NCBI GenBank assembly: GCA_039545315.1
Contig: BCIM01000017.1
Location: 124,001-188,000 of the forward strand
Reading direction: 5' to 3'
Length of the DNA stretch: 64,000 nt
Source: Kondoa malvinella
Lineage: Eukaryota; Basidiomycota; Agaricostilbomycetes; Agaricostilbales; Kondoaceae
The notes beneath the pieces were generated by a model. The model was not told where the DNA came from. It was given only the letters and a program-made list of their open reading frames with translations, and searched no databases. The position numbers and the translations under genes are program-made. The stretch's first letter is position 1. Each line of letters begins with the position of its first letter. Below are positions 49,034 to 60,800 of the stretch, piece by piece.

Positions 49034-49345
49034 ATGGTCTTTAATCTTGAGGACTTGACTTCGGCCAAAGCCAAAGCTTTGGACAAAACTTTCGAGTCGG
49101 ACAAAGCCGTCGATCTGAAAGCTCAGCTGGCTCATACGAATACTCATAATCCCACTCAAATGACCACGGTCGCTGGAATAGGCAATTGGAGCGATAAAGA
49201 CCTGCAGATCTTTCATCGAGAGCATCCTGAGCTGTTCCATGCATTCCATGGCGCCGCCCTTCGGCAGTTGGATAAGACGTCGCAAGCTCGCTTGAAACAG
49301 AATTTGTCGTCCCAGCCCAGTCGACCAGCGCAATCAGCGGACTGA
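49034..49345 (+). CDS. Small hydrophilic protein, 103 aa
   Basis: An intronless frame of 103 residues beginning MVFNLEDLTSAKAKALDKTF. Composition is protein-like: amphipathic helices rich in Lys, Ala and Asp (LTSAKAKALDKTFESDKAVD), a His/Trp-containing middle (GNWSDKDLQIFHREHPELFH), and a Gln/Ser-rich tail (SSQPSRPAQSAD). There is no signal peptide or membrane span. I do not recognise the family. It precedes another small gene on the same strand by 54 bases, so the two might be expressed together or come from one misread locus, but the TGA stop is clear. Confidence 0.55.
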   Translation: MVFNLEDLTSAKAKALDKTFESDKAVDLKAQLAHTNTHNPTQMTTVAGIGNWSDKDLQIFHREHPELFHAFHGAALRQLDKTSQARLKQNLSSQPSRPAQSAD

Positions 49346-49399
49346 GCCAGAATCTTGTCAATTTATCAAAGAGCCCGGATAGCCCATCGTAGAGAGTTG

Positions 49400-49996
49400 A
49401 TGACCATGACTGGCGGCCTCCCACGAAGGTATATAGGCGAGGTAGGCAAGTCTTGTGAATCCGCACTGCCGAACTGACGCTAGCGCAGATCAGAGGGGAG
49501 CTAATTACTATGGAAGCGACGTGGGAGGCTATTATATTTATGTTGGAGCATGGCTGGCAGGCTTCCGAAGTCCAGAGAAAAAGCATGAAATTTGCAGCAA
49601 AAGTACGTCACCTTGTGCAGAGCAGAGCTTTTAAGAGGTGAATCTCATTTGTCCAGATCGACACCTTACAGCTCAAGCTTAAAGTATGCTGAGAGCTCTC
49701 GCCCAGGACTAGACTGATCTCGCATTCAGGCTACACACAAGTCACTGGAATCTGAAAGCATTCCGGGTGTTGAGGCAAGTATTGTATTGTCTAGTCGAAA
49801 GACGTACTCAAACTTGCGTGATTAGGGTGCTATGGAACTGCCATCATCGGAACAGTGGCCATGCATACAGAGTGTGAATAAAGTCAGTCGCTCTATTCTG
49901 CAGAATGTATTTGCCTCAAGTATATCCTTCCAGCTTGTTGCTGGACTTGAGCATTGGAAAAAGATGGCCGAGTGGCTAGGAGGCATGCGAGAATAG
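49400..49996 (+). CDS. Small helical protein, 115 aa, six exons
   Basis: Six exons join in frame with every intron in phase 0: MTMTGGLPRRYIGE, IRGELITMEATWEAIIFMLE plus HGWQASEVQRKSMKFAAK, IDTLQLKLK, ATHKSLESESIPGVE, GAMELPSSEQWPCIQSVNK and LVAGLEHWKKMAEWLGGMRE. Introns are 45-55 nt; the fourth (49775-49825) starts GCAAGT instead of GT. The product is mostly helical and amphipathic, a short coiled-coil-like protein of the kind found as small subunits of larger complexes. No family is recognised. The regular exon pattern and the perfect frame through five introns support a real, constrained gene. Confidence 0.6.
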
Positions 49997-50046
49997 CAGC
50001 AGACAGTAGTACTTCATGACAATTTCCATTCAATGTACAGCTAGAA

Positions 50047-52489
50047 TCAATGCCTTCCCCTTAAAAACGACAGCTTCTGTTGTTTTGCTCTGGCCTTTGC
50101 TGCTTCTTGCTCGGCGACTTCCTCTTGCAGTTCCGCTTCGGAGACATCGCCGCCAACCGAATACCACACGATAGTAGCAAGACCAAGCAGCGCAGTGATG
50201 ATACAAGCAGCCACTGCGAATGACGTGAGCTTTAGCAATAAAGTAGAGGCTTGACTCACGAGCGCCAATACCCTTTGGCTTCCAACCTAGCACTTGCGGG
50301 AAAGGCCCAGTAATAAGGCCTGAAAAGTCGGTTGTGCTATTGAGGCCGACAGCGTTACCGGAACTCGCAAAACCAGTAGCGTCGCAAGCTGCAGCGATGA
50401 AAGCTGGTGGTTTGAGCGTCTGCTGAATCTGTAGAGGTGCTTCGACAAAGACGAGAGCTAGACCACTTTCTAGATGCCATTCGATATGGCAGTGAAAGAG
50501 CTTTTCGGTTGTCAACATTGCTCAAAGTGCAGTGAGCCCAACTTACCCAAGCACCAGGATTATCTGCTCGGAAACGGATTGTAGCTGAGCCCTCAGCAGG
50601 AACTTGCACTGTATCTCTTCGTACCGGGTTTGCTTGGCCTTCAATCAGAGGCGGATTGATTGCTGGATCGTCGCTTGAGGTGTTGTAGCTTTTATGCACA
50701 ATCTGGAACTTGTGACCGTGACTATCGACGAAATTTTACATCTTGTCGATATATACCGAGAAGAACTTACATATGGAAGGGATGTTTGCCGGCGTCAGTG
50801 TTGTAAATAATCACTTCGACCCATTGACCGTATTCCAAAACAATATGTTGAGGACCATAGATGTCTCGATTCGTAGCGTCTTGTCCCATAGTCAGCGCGC
50901 TAAGCAGAGCAGGCGTCTTTTGCGTGCTGTAGACTGTATTATTGAAGGTGCCACGATTAGTGCCGTCATCGCTACAAGTACGTTAGCAAGGCGCTGTCTC
51001 ATCCGAGACTTCGACTTACTATGTGTCAAAGTTGACAATGAGAGGATAAGACACATCCGGTAATTGCGAAGCTTCCACTTCAAGCGGTACCAAAGCAAGA
51101 TCATCAAAATCGTCATAGCTATCCAGAGTGCCCGGAGTATAATAGGGTGCAGCAGGGTCGTAAATGATACTGGAAGTCATGTTGAGTCGTAGCTCTGGTC
51201 CGTAGGCATCAAACATGTCCGGATTCATGTCGGCTGCATGCTCCTTTAGAGTCTGAGTGTAAATCAACAAGCGAGATAGCTCACCGTGGATATAGAAGTT
51301 CTGCGAAATATCGGCTCGAGCAGTAATCAAAACCGAGAATCGCTGAGCGACAGTAAGCGAAAGCGAGCTTGTTGGGTATTCTTCTACATCAACTCCGTCG
51401 ACTTCAATCACCCGCATAGCGTGACCGCTGCGTGATAATCAGCAACGATACTACACTAGATGGACAATGCTCACTCGATATAAAAATGAAACATTGCCAG
51501 CGCAGCCATATTCACGACGCGAAGACGATATGTTCGGCCAGGTATGAGATTGAGCTTTGCGTTATCGTTGAATCCGGGCAGGTAGGTTCCGTTTTGGGCA
51601 GCAAAGTACATCAAAGACGATTCAGGTACGGGTTCTGCGCCCGTTGGATTGTACTTGTTTCTGCGCAACGAATCAGCGCTAGAAATGAGTAGAATTGAGG
51701 TACAGCTCACATGAACTGCTTAAGGAGAATAGGATGCTCTGTTTGATAGTAATCTGACAGGATGACGGTGAACCTGTTGTCAACGTCAGAGAGGCAATCT
51801 AAAGTGGGCCAGAAGTACTTGCTCGTCATCATAAGTGTATGGCTCAACGTCGGCGTGTATGTTAAAAGGTGCTCTCAAGCCATCGACATAGATACCGAGA
51901 TTGCTAGAAACACCTAAGTATTTTGACAGACAGGCAGAACTCGGAACTGACTGTGCATGCCACCAGTATGTACCAGGTGGTTGTGTTGATAACGGTACGT
52001 CATAAGTGAAGGTCTCGCCCGGTGGAATTCCGCATCTAAGTAGACCTTTCAGCTCGGAGACATATGCTAAAGCAATTTCATGCTTACTGGGTGACACCAA
52101 CACTCCCGTCATTGCTACTGGGCTATGAGCAGCGGAAGTACGTGCTGGAATGCACACTGACAAGGAAGTATTTGGAAAGAGCATGCCATGGTGATGAATG
52201 GAAGCAGGTTTGTCCAAGCCATTGTATGCGTGTACAATGAGAGTATCGCTTTGCTTGACGTCAAGGGGCGGCGGAGGCCAAGTGCCATTAACACCGATTA
52301 GACGTCTCGGTTCGAGGATGCCTGTCGGCTCTTGATTCTCGACGTATGAGATATTGAACCTGGCAGACTCGTACTGTCAGCTTTGGGTTCAGAGAGGGCA
52401 AGGATCTGCGCGCACCAGTATTCGACTAAAGCCGCTTGACCGGTTGCCGCCAAAGCGATGAACGCAGCAAGACTTGACAGCAGCTTCAT
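50047..52489 (-). CDS. FET3: Multicopper ferroxidase Fet3
   Basis: Plasma-membrane ferroxidase that oxidises Fe2+ to Fe3+ for transport by Ftr1. The signal peptide MKLLSSLAAFIALAATGQAA (start at 52489; an upstream ATG adds five residues) is followed by three cupredoxin domains. Copper ligands: SIHHHGM, WWHAH (completed by splicing), HPFHIHGHKFQIV (type 1/2/3 cluster) and HCHIEWHLESG, giving the full HxH, HxH, HxxHxH and HCHxxxH set. Other landmarks: PGETFTYDVPLSTQPPGTYW, NLGIYVDGLRAPFNI and FHFYIEGHAMRVIEVDGVDV. A single C-terminal membrane helix (VAACIITALLGLATIVWYSV) and a charged cytosolic tail ending KLSFLRGRH anchor it. About ten introns. It is divergent from FTR1, its transport partner, so co-regulation by iron is expected. 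Confidence 0.95.
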
Positions 52490-52873
52490 TTCCGTTATGA
52501 GCAATGTGCAAAAGATCTTCTCTCCTGCTCCATTTATATCGTCGTGCTAGGGCCTAGACGCCGGACTTTGAACACCTCGAGCGCAAATAACTGCCAATGA
52601 ATTCAAGGCATCGTTTTCATTGGATCTTGAAGTATTTCCTAGTCTCCGTGGAGTCAGGGGCTCGTTCGCTCTTACTCTTCATTCGTTCTTCTTATATCTG
52701 CACTGCTTGATACTTCCGATTGGTTGATTCGAGCAAATTACTTCCAAGGCGTCGAAGTGAATCCTCTCAATCTGTTGGTCTCGGCGTCTCAAAGCCCTGG
52801 ACTTTCAGCATCTTACTGAATATCAACCCGCCATACAGACTTTAGCATCTGCTTGATACGCTGATTCGCAATC
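52490..52873. promoter_or_regulatory. Shared FET3-FTR1 promoter with three CCAAT boxes
   Basis: 384 bases between divergent starts. CCAAT occurs at 52594-52598, and its reverse form ATTGG at 52619-52623 and 52719-52723. In many fungi the CCAAT-binding complex with HapX controls iron genes, so these are plausible control sites. I saw no HGATAR site for the GATA-type iron repressor. The regulatory role is inference. Confidence 0.5.
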
Positions 52874-54495
52874 ATGGGCAACTTGTTCTCAGTTCCGATC
52901 TTTTTCGTACTCTTTCGAGAGAGTCTCGAAGCAGCAATCATCGTCTCAGTCCTGCTCTCAATGAGTGAACAGATTGTTAAACGATCATCAACGGCCATAC
53001 TCGATTCTCCTCGACAGCAAGATGTGAAAAGCTCAGATACTGCAACAGCATCCGATACTTCTACAATAGTCACTGAAGGCTTGCCAGTCTTTACACCAGA
53101 CACTCAAGAAGCGCATACGCAAAGTCAGAATCAGCTGTTGAAGAAGCTGAGAATCCAGATTATGGCCGGTGCGCTATCCGGGCTTGTTGTCGCTCTGGCT
53201 ATGTGCGTTATTCGCATGACTTTGGTAAAAAGCTGACAAGTATTTAGAGGAGCTGCTTTCATTGCCATTTACTATACTCAAGTCAAGAATCTCTGGTCTG
53301 CAAGCGAAGAAATCTGGGAAGGCGTCTTCTCCCTCATCGCGTGAGTCAGGTCATACTTGACAGTCATGCAATAGTCTCAGCCATCTCTGTAGCTGTCTCA
53401 TGATCTTCGCGATGGCTTTGGCAATGCTTCGAATGGACCGCTCGAAAGCGAAATGGGCGTGGAAATTACAAACGGCTTTCGAAAAGAAGTCCAGTGGTCA
53501 GTCTACCTCGCTAACTCTGCGTATAAGCTGATATTTGAGTCCAGCACAAGCTAAAGGAGGCCGACGAGCTCTGACGGAAAAATACTTGCTCTTCTTTCTT
53601 CCTTTCGTTACCGTCTTGCGAGAAGGTCTAGAAGCAGTAGTTTTCGTAGCGGGCGTATCGTTCGGTGAAAGCGCAAAGGCGATCCCGATAGCTGCGATCG
53701 TTGGATTGCTTTGTGGTTTGATTGTTGGTGCCGCTATCTACATGTCTTCGCGGAGAGTCAGTAAGTCATTCTTTTCTACACGCGCGATCAAGTAGCTGAT
53801 GATCGTATAGACATATCCTACTTCCTGATACTTTCTACATCGGTTTTGATCTTAATCGGAGCGGGATTGTGAGTTGATGTCTGCCCTAAAAGCGTGCCTG
53901 CAGCTAAACATCAAGCAGAGCGGCAAAGACAGTCGGGTACTTCCAGACATACAAATTCAACAAGGGCGTAGGAGGAGACGTCTCGTCAGTCGTTAAAATT
54001 GCACATCTTGATTTGCAGCTGACAGATTGTGTAGGGAAACTGGTGATGGCCCGTACGTCATCGTTGCTAGTCGTCCAGTAATTCGCTTATATATAGAATT
54101 CAGAGGAAGCTACGACGTCGATGGCAATGTCTGGCATTTACCTTATGGCAACCCGGAAAATCCAAACAACGGAGGATGGCAAATCTTCAATGCTATCCTA
54201 GGATGGAACAACACCGCTACAGTCGGCACTATACTAGCCTATATATTCTATTGGCTCTTTGTTATCGTTGCGCTGGTCTATATGAAGTGGAAGGAGGTGA
54301 GAATCCATTACCTCGCTTGCTATTCATGCTGATGATACGCAGGGTCGGGTAGCCATCTTTGGCAAAGAGAGTCAGTTGAGCAAGACGAGGAGGATGCGTA
54401 GGACAGCAAGATCGCACGAGAGCATTACAATCGGCTCTCAGCCTTCCAATTCTGCTCATCTTTCGGAAAACAAGGATGCCATAGAGGAAATCTAA
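52874..54495 (+). CDS. FTR1: High-affinity iron permease Ftr1
   Basis: Seven-span plasma-membrane permease that imports Fe3+ delivered by Fet3. MGNLFSVPIFFVLFRESLEA opens the protein, with the first R-E-x-x-E iron-binding motif (RESLEA) in TM1. The second (REGLEA) is in LPFVTVLREGLEAVVFVAGV. Other membrane segments: MAGALSGLVVALAM, GVFSLIACLMIFAMALAMLR, IPIAAIVGLLCGLIVGAAIY and TVGTILAYIFYWLFVIVALV. An extracellular segment SYDVDGNVWHLPYGNPENPN precedes the last helix. Between TM1 and TM2 is an unusually long hydrophilic loop of ~60 residues (VKSSDTATASDTSTIVTEGL is part of it). The C-terminal cytosolic tail is basic and ends ENKDAIEEI. About eight short introns. Divergent from FET3. Confidence 0.94.
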
Positions 54496-54773
54496 GAGAA
54501 CAACAATTGTATATAGTAAACTTGAGGCCTGCAAAGAGTCTGTCATGCTACTACCTAATCAGCGCGTCAATATTTTGCTCGAATCGCGTCAACACGCGTG
54601 TTTTCAAGTTTGGCTTTCGACCACCATTGAGGCTCTCCTTTTGCTGCATAGCCTATCTTTATCTTTTTGCTTTGTGCTTTCTTTCTGTCTCTTTGAAGTT
54701 CTTACTCTCATTCTCCAATCTGCCCTCTACTCGAGCCTCTCTCGCCGCAGCCCTACGCCGAGCCCAGAGCACG

Positions 54774-56025
54774 ATGCCCATGCTCACAGACCCTTTCAAC
54801 AAGACTGCAAAGCATTGGGTAGCACCTAAGAAGCAGGTCCATCCCCTTCTCCGTCACTGCTTCGAATCTTTCATGTTTAAACTCTCTCGTGTCTCAATAG
54901 ATATGGCCTTCGCATCGCGTGTTGCTCGAAGCAGGCATCGGGCAACGACATATACTCAGTCATCCAGTCTACTTTGATTCAGACCGCGCCCATGCTTTGA
55001 TGCAAGTCCTTCAAACCCAAAAGACGAGGCGACAAAGCGCGCTGGCAGACTGGTTCGCGGCTGAGGCTAGGTTCCATGATCTGGAAGAGTCAGCATATAT
55101 CTCTGAATACGCATGCCCGTCCTGACAAGTTGTGTAGGGAGTTCTACTATGCTGGCTTGTCAGTTTGCTAAAGCTTGACCTCGTTCCATGACTGAATTTC
55201 GCGCAGTGCTTTCCCTCACTTCCCTGCCTTTGTACCGAATGTAGAAGAAGAGCTGCATCGGCCCATCTGGATCCTCATCGAAACTCAGTGAGTCGACAAG
55301 CTTTCACCGGCGTACCTTGCTGATCGAATTGATAGTGTCGTTGGACCGCTCGGTGCTGCTCATGTCGGTCAGCTTCATCGCGAATATGCAACGTGAGCAC
55401 ATTTCTTGCGTCTTCAATCCGTGGGCTAAAATTTGCTGAGGATAGTCTCGAAAACGAAATGTCAGCTTGATTTCAGTATAAGCGAGACCGTAGCTCATCC
55501 ATGCAAATCACAGTCAAAAGCTTCATGAATCTACTGCTCTAGCCAACAAGTATTGCTTGGACGCCAAAGCTAGATTCGCAGAGGCAAAAGCAAAGCGTGA
55601 AGCCGTTCGAGCTAGGTATGTTTGTTTTCATCTCAGCTGCTTGAATCCATATTGACCTATTGAGCAGCAAGATCTATGCTATTGAACAAGCCGCTCGTCG
55701 ACAATCTCTGGCCTATCATCCCGCACAGCATTTTGCTCAAGAACGTCATGCTTTCCGGGAAGCTCGTCAACCATACTTTGGCGACGCAATCCCTACACAC
55801 GTGCACGCTCAAGCAGGTCGAGGCTACGCTTCGGCTCCTTCTTCCCCTTTGCGCACTCGTCATCCACCTTCTGGCGGCTTTCCATCACCTCAGATGTACA
55901 CTGGTACTCGCTCACAACGCATCTACAGTCGCTTCGCAAATACCGAGCCATACGAGCAGCGTCCAGCGCCCTACATGGCTCAACCACTCTTTGCAACTCG
56001 CCGAACTCGCTACAACTCGTTCTGA
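54774..56025 (+). CDS. Hypothetical protein with Ala/Arg-rich helical and disordered parts
   Basis: The start MPMLTDPFNKTAKHW is followed by spliced segments containing HILSHPVYFDSDRAHALMQV plus LQTQKTRRQSALADWFAAEA, then AFPHFPAFVPNVEEELHRPI, an acidic/hydrophobic stretch, and a helix ANKYCLDAKARFAEAKAKRE leading into IYAIEQAARRQSLAYHPAQH and FAQERHAFREARQPYFGDAI. The C-terminal ~100 residues are disordered, with SAPSSPLRTRHPPSGGFPSP and an ending APYMAQPLFATRRTRYNSF. Several introns of ~50 nt are needed between 54830 and 55670, and not all joins could be fixed. I do not recognise the protein. Its helical, Ala/Arg-rich segment might bind a partner, but no function can be claimed. Confidence 0.5.
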
Positions 56026-56336
56026 ACATCATCGCATCAGGGACATCATCGCATCACGACATTGCATCACAAATAGCTGTAAAAGCTTCCAACAACGCAC
56101 ATTCATGACTTACTAGACAACCGCATCATTCGTACACAATCACAAAAGCACCCATCACAGTACATTTTCAGCACGGCTTGCACCAAAATAGACATGCATA
56201 TAAGGATAACGGACAGTATTCACACACACTAGACTAGATTTCGTTTTCGTTTTGCAAGGAAGAATATTTATTAGCAGTACAACATTCGTTCATCGTTACA
56301 ACACCTGTTCATCTGCTCAGCATCTGTACAAGGTAG
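56026..56336. other. Convergent 3' intergenic region
   Basis: About 310 bases between two stops. A/C-rich with no recognisable gene; it should hold both 3' untranslated regions. Confidence 0.4.
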
Positions 56337-57706
56337 TCACCACCAAGGTCTCGCTCCACCGCTTGGATCATCGTCTTCGTCCGAGTAAAATTCATCGTCG
56401 TCAGGCGAGTGCGTCAAGCCTGGAACCTCGTGTCTTGATGGGACTGGTCCAAATTTGTGCTGGTTGAGATGCTGTTCGCGCAATTGTTGAAGACGAGGAT
56501 CTTCTCGCTGTTGTGGTCTTGCTTGTTCTGGTACGACAGGTTGACGATGATCTACGCCTTGAGACTGATGTGGGCTGGCGTGATGAGGATGAGGTGGGTT
56601 TTGTAAAGGGAAAGGTTTTGGCTGTGGTTGAGGATGTTGCTGAGGATGAGCTGAGGCGTTCTGCTGATGCGAGCCTTCAGCTGCTCCCATTTGACTGGCT
56701 TGAGCGGCTCGCACAATGTGGATTGTGACTTCATAGTATTCGAGAAGATGACCGTTCTGTGTCTCCAGCTCGACGCATCTTTGTCTCAGTTGGGCATTCT
56801 CCGCTTGAAGCCTTTTCAGCTGTTCTTGCGGCTATGCATAGTGTCATAACCTGGGTTGCATACAAGTAGTTTAAATGCTCACTAGATTGTCATGCTGGGC
56901 TTGCGCTTCAGCTTGTTGCTGTCTCGCTTTGCCCATCTGCGCTTGTGCCACTGTCGTGGCCGTTAGAACACTCCATCATAGAGAGAGACGCTTACATTGC
57001 TGCATCATAGCCTGAGCTGCTTGTCTTTGCATATCTTCCGCGCCTGCTTGCCCCGGTTGGTGATGTTGCGCTGGCGGCTGTTGCGAATGAGGCTGTTGCT
57101 TTACTGGTCGACCTGTAGTCCACTAAGAAGCAGTCAGATGGACAGTTCGAGGCAAAGAGTGCTGCTACTCACGGGCGTCTCTTCACCTCGCTACTTCGTG
57201 ATCAGACAAGTCTAGGCTATGTGTCTTCGACATACCATGTATCTCTCGTTCAGATCATCTTCAGATGGGTCAAAGCGTGGTTTTGTCGGACGAGGCTGTT
57301 GTCGCGAGAACGACCCAAGCAGATCTGCTAGCTCTTCATGTCGGTTCTGAATGTTATCATGCCGGTCTGCCATCCCGTCCATTCTCATCGACATTCCAGA
57401 GAGTTCATCTTCCCTCACTTTGCGAACAGGTGTATGGTAAGCTTGAGGCGAACTGCGCGGACTTGGCCCTCGGCTTTCCCTATACCAACGATAAGTCCTG
57501 ATTTAAGCTGGACCATCGAGACATCTTACCAAGCCGTTGTGCCCAATCTTGTGAACGATCCGAATCCCATTCAGATGGCCGAATTGGGGTATATGCGGGG
57601 GATAACGACAGATATGGCAGATCCGCCTGCAATTCAAGTCACAGACTTGTAGGACGTGATAACGAGTACAGGAGAGCGGCAGAACAGAAGAGGAGCTGAA
57701 CAATGA
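56337..57706 (-). CDS. Gln/His/Pro-rich protein with coiled coil
   Basis: The 3' half is clear: a leucine-zipper-like coiled coil (QEQLKRLQAENAQLRQRCVE, then LETQNGHLLEYYEVTIHIVR) followed by a disordered Gln/His/Pro-rich tail (QHPQPQPKPFPLQNPPHPHH is one part) ending DEFYSDEDDDPSGGARPWW. Upstream exons encode MADRHDNIQNRHEELADLLG and FSRQQPRPTKPRFDPSEDDL, then a Gln-rich stretch (GRPVKQQPHSQQPPAQHHQP). The 5' end is uncertain: MVSLFSSSSVLPLSCTRYH at about 57706, spliced to an exon with RPSEWDSDRSQDWAQRL, is one option, but the next join is out of frame in my hands. No DNA-binding domain is visible. It may be a transcription-associated or scaffold protein, by composition only. Confidence 0.5.
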
Positions 57707-57837
57707 GACCATCAACAAAAAGGCAGTGCAGAAGGCATCTTCGGGGGAAGATCCTGGAAGACCGCTTCTGAGAGAGTTGGCAAGCAAACCAGTGCATTGT
57801 TGGTATAAAGTGAGGGGTATCATTATGCTAGCCTTCC

Positions 57838-60800
57838 TTACTGATCCTCTTTGAGATATCGCATAAGCTCGATCACCGAATCCTGGAAGATTCGAAAAAC
57901 AGTCATAAGTTTGGTCTTGTGATGATGGACAAAGCTCACATTATACCGTTTCCGTTCTTCTGGACTGACACTGTTATCAATGGTTTGACTGCCTTCTCGA
58001 TTGACCCGGCAAATGAGCGCCAGAAGAACGCGCGCTTCGTCGAAATCGAAGGGACATGGCTTATTTCGCGCACAGTCCATCACAGCCTATCACCACCGAG
58101 CATGAGAAAGCTCTCACATTCTAGGAAAGAATAGACTTGCCTCCGGCCTGTTCTGACGAAGCAGATCGTAGTATTTCTTGCTACGGTCCAACTCCACATG
58201 TAGAGCGTGTGCGCTGTCGCCTAAGTTTTTGAGGTTTTGCTGTAGAGCGACAATGCCACGGGATATACGTGCTCCTCCATCGGCAGTCGCTGATCGCATA
58301 CGCTTTGCATTACTGATGAGTACTTGATCGATCAATGTTGGTAGCCCAATAAGAACGAGGCTATTCGATTCCATTAGCTGAATTGCCCCCTATCGCAATT
58401 CGGAGACTTACTGCCGCTGTGCAGGACTCAAGACAGTGGCTAGCGCTCCGTCACACGAAGCCAAGCCAGTGTTAAGGTCGAGGATGAACCGGTCGGGGTC
58501 AATAGCAGGCGTATCCAGCTCATATACACGCTGCGTGCCTTTATCAGTCTTGCGACGAACACGCTAGAGAAACTCACGTTGGCCGTCATATTGTCGAGGT
58601 AATGCAGACAATGGAGGCGAAGGTCCGTCCGTATTGTCAACAGAGCAGAATTAGCCAGCTGGCGTATAGATCCAACGAGCGTTTCGAATTGCCTGTAGCT
58701 TGCTTAGAATTGCCTCCTTTACGATGGCAGAGACTCACGAAGCCATTTCGGATGTAAGCGGTAACGTCACGCTGTCATCCGTACCGTCCAGATACTTGTT
58801 GAGCTGGTTATCGGAAGAGCTACTGGGCAGAAGAGCGATGGTCTGCTTGGTATTGTCTCGTAGAGATGCTATCCGGTCCGCGAACCAGGACTGCACAGGC
58901 AAAGTGAGCTGAAATGCACAGGCAATGGCGAGGCACGACGAACCAGACCTGTGGCTAGATAGCCTAAGCCGACATGCTTCTTGCTGGTGAGAAGCTGATC
59001 CGGTGCCAATTTTGCGTGCGCCGATTTGAGGTGTAAGGTGTTGCGAAGCTCTTCGTACAGCGCTTCGCTCGGTTGAGCTGGGTCATCGGACGGCTAAATG
59101 TAATATGAGCACAATTGATAGATGAACGGCCTGGCTTACGATCTGATCTTGTATCTTGGACCAACAGTCCAACATCGTTGGATCTCTCGCCCAGGTCGCC
59201 GAGAGTCTCTCTATCGACACGTTGCCACCAGCTGTTGGCGCATTGTCTTTGTTACCCGCTTCTGCATCTTTCGATACCAACTCTGCTGACTTGTTAGATG
59301 GGCTGGTAGCTTCTACAGGCAACTGACCATGATAGCGCTCTGCACATTTAGAATAGAAGTGGGCAATTACGCTCATGATAAGTTTGCTGTAGCTTTCGCG
59401 ATGGAAGGGCGTGCTTCTCAGCATGCTATACAGCGAGTCGATCAGCACAAGGACATTGGTCGCGCCCTGACGACAGTTTAGCAATGGCATTCAATTTGCG
59501 GACCTGATGCTCACCTTGAACAATGGAACGGAGGAGAATCTTCTATACGACACATCTTCAAGGAACGAGTCTGACGCAGACATAGCGCTTTGGAAGAGAT
59601 TGGTGACCTTCTCTTCCAGCTGAGGCAAATAGGTGTTGAGGACAAAGTCTTCCAGAACCGAACCGAAACCTCTGTCTTCGTCCGCGCCTAGTCCAGCACG
59701 CGGCAGAACTTCCTTCATGCGATCGAGGAAAGCCAAAGTCGGCGCAAACATGACACTGACGTTGAAGGCATCTGGCGGTACCAATAGTCGATGAAAGCCT
59801 CTCGCTTGCTCATTAGGTCCTGTCACGCGGTCTTCTGCACTGGACGTAGCCATGACAGTATTTGACATTTCGACTGCCGAACTGACCAAGCCAGGAACGG
59901 AAGTCTTCAACGCTCGAGTGAGTTCATCTTCGTGGTGCTTCAACACCTTGGATGACATTTTCGTGTCCGACTCGATGAAGCGGAAAACGGCCTGAGGACT
60001 CGATTAGCTTTTCGGTTTATGCCGATCTGCCTGACGTACCTTGTTCAGATCTCTGGCTCTGCCTGTCCGCAGCACCTCATTGACGGAAGTGACCATATTA
60101 CGAGCAGCTACACTACTTCCTGACGCTTCTGTAAGGTATTCATGCAGCAGACCGCGAACTTCCTTCTGGATCGGCTTCCAAACTTCGACAAGCGAGAAGA
60201 GAAGATTGCTTGTATCTGTTTCGCCATTGCTGCGTCTTCTCTTATCCGAAAAACCTCGGCGCTATCAAGACAGAATTTAGGCGAGGGCCTGAGCAAATCG
60301 AGCAGTGACTGACCTCGCTGATACGCATAGACACCTCGAAAGAGACTCGGAAGCCTTGCAGCACGGCATCTAGTTTGGAGAACAGGGTCCAGAACAGATC
60401 TCGCAATGTTTCAGCACTTGCAAGATGAGCGTGCTGCTGCGATATGCTCGGTCGGAAACCAGAGGCCGAGGGTAGATTAGAAGCAGTCGCAGCAGTTAAA
60501 GACATGACTGAGGCGAGAGAGTCGTGTTTCAAAGTATTCCTAGCCATGCTAGTAGCAGCAGGTCGTGAAATCGCTTCATGCCGCTCTGACACTTCATCAA
60601 TGGTTTCTTCGACCAGATTGTAGATTTCGTGCGGTAGTCGTTGTACGATGAGCTCAATGGCGTAGGTCAGCTTGCCTAGGCATGCTAGAGACTCGATGAG
60701 AGATTCTATGTAGGTGAAGGAGTTGGCTTCTGGATTCGGGCGAGATGTTGAAGTAGTAGGTGTGGACAGATCGTCAAGGCTGTGCGGTAAGAGAGGAGAA

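Noticed and set aside
49960..49996. Sequence GATGGCCGAGTGG resembling a tRNA-Leu/Ser 5' end
   Set aside because: It is the coding sequence of KKMAEWLGGMRE; no acceptor stem, anticodon arm or T-arm follows.
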